Shown here one piece after another: positions 37,415-38,485 of a DNA stretch of 38,485 nucleotides. Under the pieces are notes generated by a model. It was given only the letters and a program-made list of their open reading frames with translations, did no database searches and had not been told where the DNA came from. How positions within the stretch are numbered: the stretch's first letter is position 1; the number at the start of each line of letters is the position of its first letter. Location of the stretch: the NCBI GenBank assembly GCA_910587295.1, contig CAJULP010000091.1, positions 1 to 38,485 on the forward strand. The letters are read 5' to 3'. The position numbers were made by a program, and so were the translations under genes. The DNA comes from an uncultured Lachnospiraceae bacterium (GTDB taxonomy: Bacteria > Bacillota > Clostridia > Lachnospirales > Lachnospiraceae).

Positions 37415-37526
37415 GGACAGGGAGTTGTTCCGTGAGGTGGTTATAAACACTGCTGCCCGGATGAATTTGAGTATTGCGGTAGTGGAAAAGGATTATTATG
37501 TCGCCTTGTCATGCCATGGCTTATAA
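37401..37526 (+). pseudogene. AbiEii-type toxin, N-terminal fragment only
   Basis: ATG 37401 overlaps the end of the antitoxin remnant and gives MYLHEDRELFREVVINTAARM, then IAVVEKDYYV. This is the opening of AbiEii nucleotidyltransferase-like toxins, where 'VEKDYYV' precedes the nucleotidyltransferase fold. After residue 34 (about 37502) the homology stops, and the frame runs a few codons into the 3' end of an unrelated minus-strand gene. All catalytic residues are absent. Confidence 0.6.
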
Positions 37527-37873
37527 GTATTGCACTGTTCCATGGCAGAAAAGATGTGGACCAGCCCTTCGGTCTTTCCGGTTTTCTGGATGATTTCCTG
37601 AATCCGGTCATCCTTGCGGAAAGCACGCAGTTTACGGATGAACTCAATTTCAATGCCATTTTCATCTGCAATACGCTGGGCGTTTGTACGAACCTGTTCT
37701 GTAAGGGGCTGGGAGAAATTTGAAAAATCAAAAATACGGATGTTGTTGGCATTCAGGTAGCCGGTCATGCCTTCGGCATGGCTCCATCCGGGGATATATC
37801 CCTGGATGATCATACGGTCATAGCAAGTGATCGTACCATAAATCTTGTCAGCGTATTTATCCATAAGTAACAT
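37496..37873 (-). pseudogene. N-terminal fragment of a conserved protein of unknown function
   Basis: ATG 37873 has GGAGGATG 8 bases upstream and a good promoter. The ~125 residues (DKYADKIYGTITCYDRMIIQGYIPGWSHAEGMTGYL, then FSQPLTEQVRTNAQRIADENGIEIEFIRK, ending FSAMEQCNTYKPWHDK) resemble the start of a family of about 400-500 residue proteins that recur in several copies in bacterial genomes. I cannot name a function. The frame ends at TAA 37496, exactly where the AbiEii fragment is cut, so the remainder was lost at that junction. It could belong to a mobile element, but no transposase motif is visible. Confidence 0.5.
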
Positions 37874-37898
37874 GAATACATCCTCCAATGTTTTCTTT

Positions 37899-37927
37899 AT
37901 TGTACTTGAAACGTGGAGGAAATGCAA
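37899..37927 (-). promoter_or_regulatory. Sigma-A-type promoter of the truncated minus-strand gene
   Basis: On the minus strand TTGCAT (37922-37927) and TACAAT (37899-37904) are separated by exactly 17 bp, upstream of a GGAGGATG site and ATG 37873. Confidence 0.6.
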
Positions 37928-38041
37928 AAAAACTTTTCCGGTTTATCCGGGTTAGGGCATACAATATGCATCTTGGAAAAGGTTTTGCGGACATTGTATT
38001 CTTGCCTTTGCCACATACTGACAAATATGGAAAGGAGAACG

Positions 38042-38236
38042 ATGACTATGTGTGAAGTATTAGATTGTGTGGAGAACAGGGGGATTCAAAAAGGAATTAT
38101 TCAGGGAGAAGATACCATCCTTTCTTTGATGAGGTATCTGTTGGGCAATGGCCGGACCAAGGATGCAAGAAAAGCGACAGAAGATAAGGCGTATAGAAAT
38201 AAGCTGCTCACGGAAGTTTTCGGAAATACACTATAA
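38042..38236 (+). CDS. Small protein resembling the C-terminal tail of Rpn-type transposase/nuclease proteins
   Basis: The 64-residue product begins MTMCEVLDCVENRGIQKGIIQGEDTIL and ends in a Lys-rich helix. 'MCEVLD.VENRG..KG...GE' followed by 'LLGNGRTKDA' resembles the C-terminal regulatory tail of recombination-promoting nuclease (Rpn)/PD-(D/E)XK transposase-like proteins, whose catalytic domain would normally precede it. AAAGGAGAAC upstream of ATG 38042 is a plausible ribosome binding site, so it may be expressed as a separate small protein, as known for some Rpn genes. It may equally be a remnant of a longer gene. The catalytic part is not present upstream. Confidence 0.45.
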   Translation: MTMCEVLDCVENRGIQKGIIQGEDTILSLMRYLLGNGRTKDARKATEDKAYRNKLLTEVFGNTL

Positions 38237-38261
38237 ATCTCAGTACTGCTTCCCAATAATC

Positions 38262-38307
38262 CCACCTGTGCGGCCGGGCCTGCCAAAAACCGCAGCCGCA
38301 CAGGTGG
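38262..38307 (+). terminator. Strong hairpin terminator
   Basis: CCACCTGTGCGGC (38262-38274) pairs perfectly with GCCGCACAGGTGG (38295-38307), followed by AATTTATTT. It closes off the small Rpn-like gene and isolates the following insertion-sequence gene. Confidence 0.7.
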
Positions 38308-38400
38308 AATTTATTTACACATCTTAATACTGCACGCACACGCCTTGGTGTTAGAATATAAATAGTACAAGTTAAACATGGCAGGTTTCAGAAATAACTG

Positions 38401-38406
38401 TATAAT
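38401..38406 (+). promoter_or_regulatory. -10 element before the transposase gene
   Basis: A perfect TATAAT lies 28 bases before ATG 38434. No convincing -35 is seen, as is common for weakly expressed transposase genes. Confidence 0.4.
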
Positions 38407-38433
38407 AGAAACGAATACAGGAGGAAATTTTCC

Positions 38434-38485
38434 ATGAGTAAACAGTTTGATAAGCAGTTTAAAGAGAATGCAGTACAATATTACC
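38434..38485 (+). mobile_element. Start of an IS3-type transposase orfA, cut by the window edge
   Basis: ATG 38434 follows ACAGGAGGAAATTTTCC. The visible 17 codons (MSKQFDKQFKENAVQYY) match the opening of IS3-family OrfA helix-turn-helix proteins, where 'F...FK..AV.YY' begins the DNA-binding domain. The rest, including any OrfB, is outside the window. I could not define the left terminal inverted repeat with confidence. Confidence 0.6.

Overview
The window looks like the chromosome of a gut-type Firmicute, most likely a Lachnospiraceae (Clostridia). The grounds are strong AGGAGG-type ribosome binding sites, intermediate GC, MsmX-dependent style sugar ABC transporters that lack their own ATPase, YesM/YesN-type two-component pairs, and the protein families present. 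No rRNA, tRNA or CRISPR array was seen. The assignment rests on family resemblance alone, since no search was run.

Layout. 0.2-2.4 kb: a frameshifted DUF1700-type membrane protein and a frameshifted clan GH-A (GH50-like) glycoside hydrolase. 2.44-2.68 kb: two copies of a palindromic repeat. 2.8-6.0 kb: an intact carB with its own promoter and no carA beside it. 6.0-15.1 kb: an intact alpha-glucan block, with a LacI-type repressor facing a maltodextrin-type ABC transporter (binding lipoprotein and two permeases), followed by a pullulanase and a GH133-type glycogen debranching enzyme. 15.2-16.2 kb: small genes (a 63-aa protein, a DUF2087 protein, a truncated MazG-like protein, a 33-aa ORF).

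16.4-27.4 kb is the most informative stretch. It is a decayed glycan-utilisation locus with a nearly ordered plan: sugar-binding lipoprotein (broken), permease (frameshifted), permease (open), sensor kinase (broken three times), response regulator (broken and truncated), the last ~60 residues of a GH38 alpha-mannosidase, a DUF4965 'glutaminase-like' enzyme (frameshifted at a G8 tract), GH125 exo-alpha-1,6-mannosidase (open, but probably with an internal N-terminal deletion), and a GH106-like glycosidase reduced to its two ends. GH38 plus GH125 points to alpha-mannosides, such as N-glycan or mannan fragments, as the ancestral substrate. A broken AAA-ATPase (PF09820-like) gene on the minus strand abuts the end of this region.

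28.1-35.3 kb: an intact, divergent module of YesM/YesN two-component genes on the minus strand and an LplB/LplC-type permease pair plus a large binding lipoprotein on the plus strand. Its apparent partner enzyme, a GH127/DUF1680-family glycosidase at 35.3-37.1 kb, carries about six frameshifts. 37.1-38.5 kb: remnants of an AbiE-type toxin-antitoxin pair, an N-terminal fragment of a conserved family of unknown function, a small Rpn-transposase-like tail protein, a strong terminator and the start of an IS transposase that leaves the window.

The main message is a mosaic of fully intact blocks and heavily decayed blocks. Most single-base lesions in the decayed genes are +1/-1 changes in homopolymers, and they sit alongside two in-frame stop codons and several deletion junctions. 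I found no convincing new biological system. The best leads are the reconstructed alpha-mannoside locus, the palindromic repeat pair, the twin TTTCGAAA operators, and the small-gene cluster at 15.2-16.2 kb.
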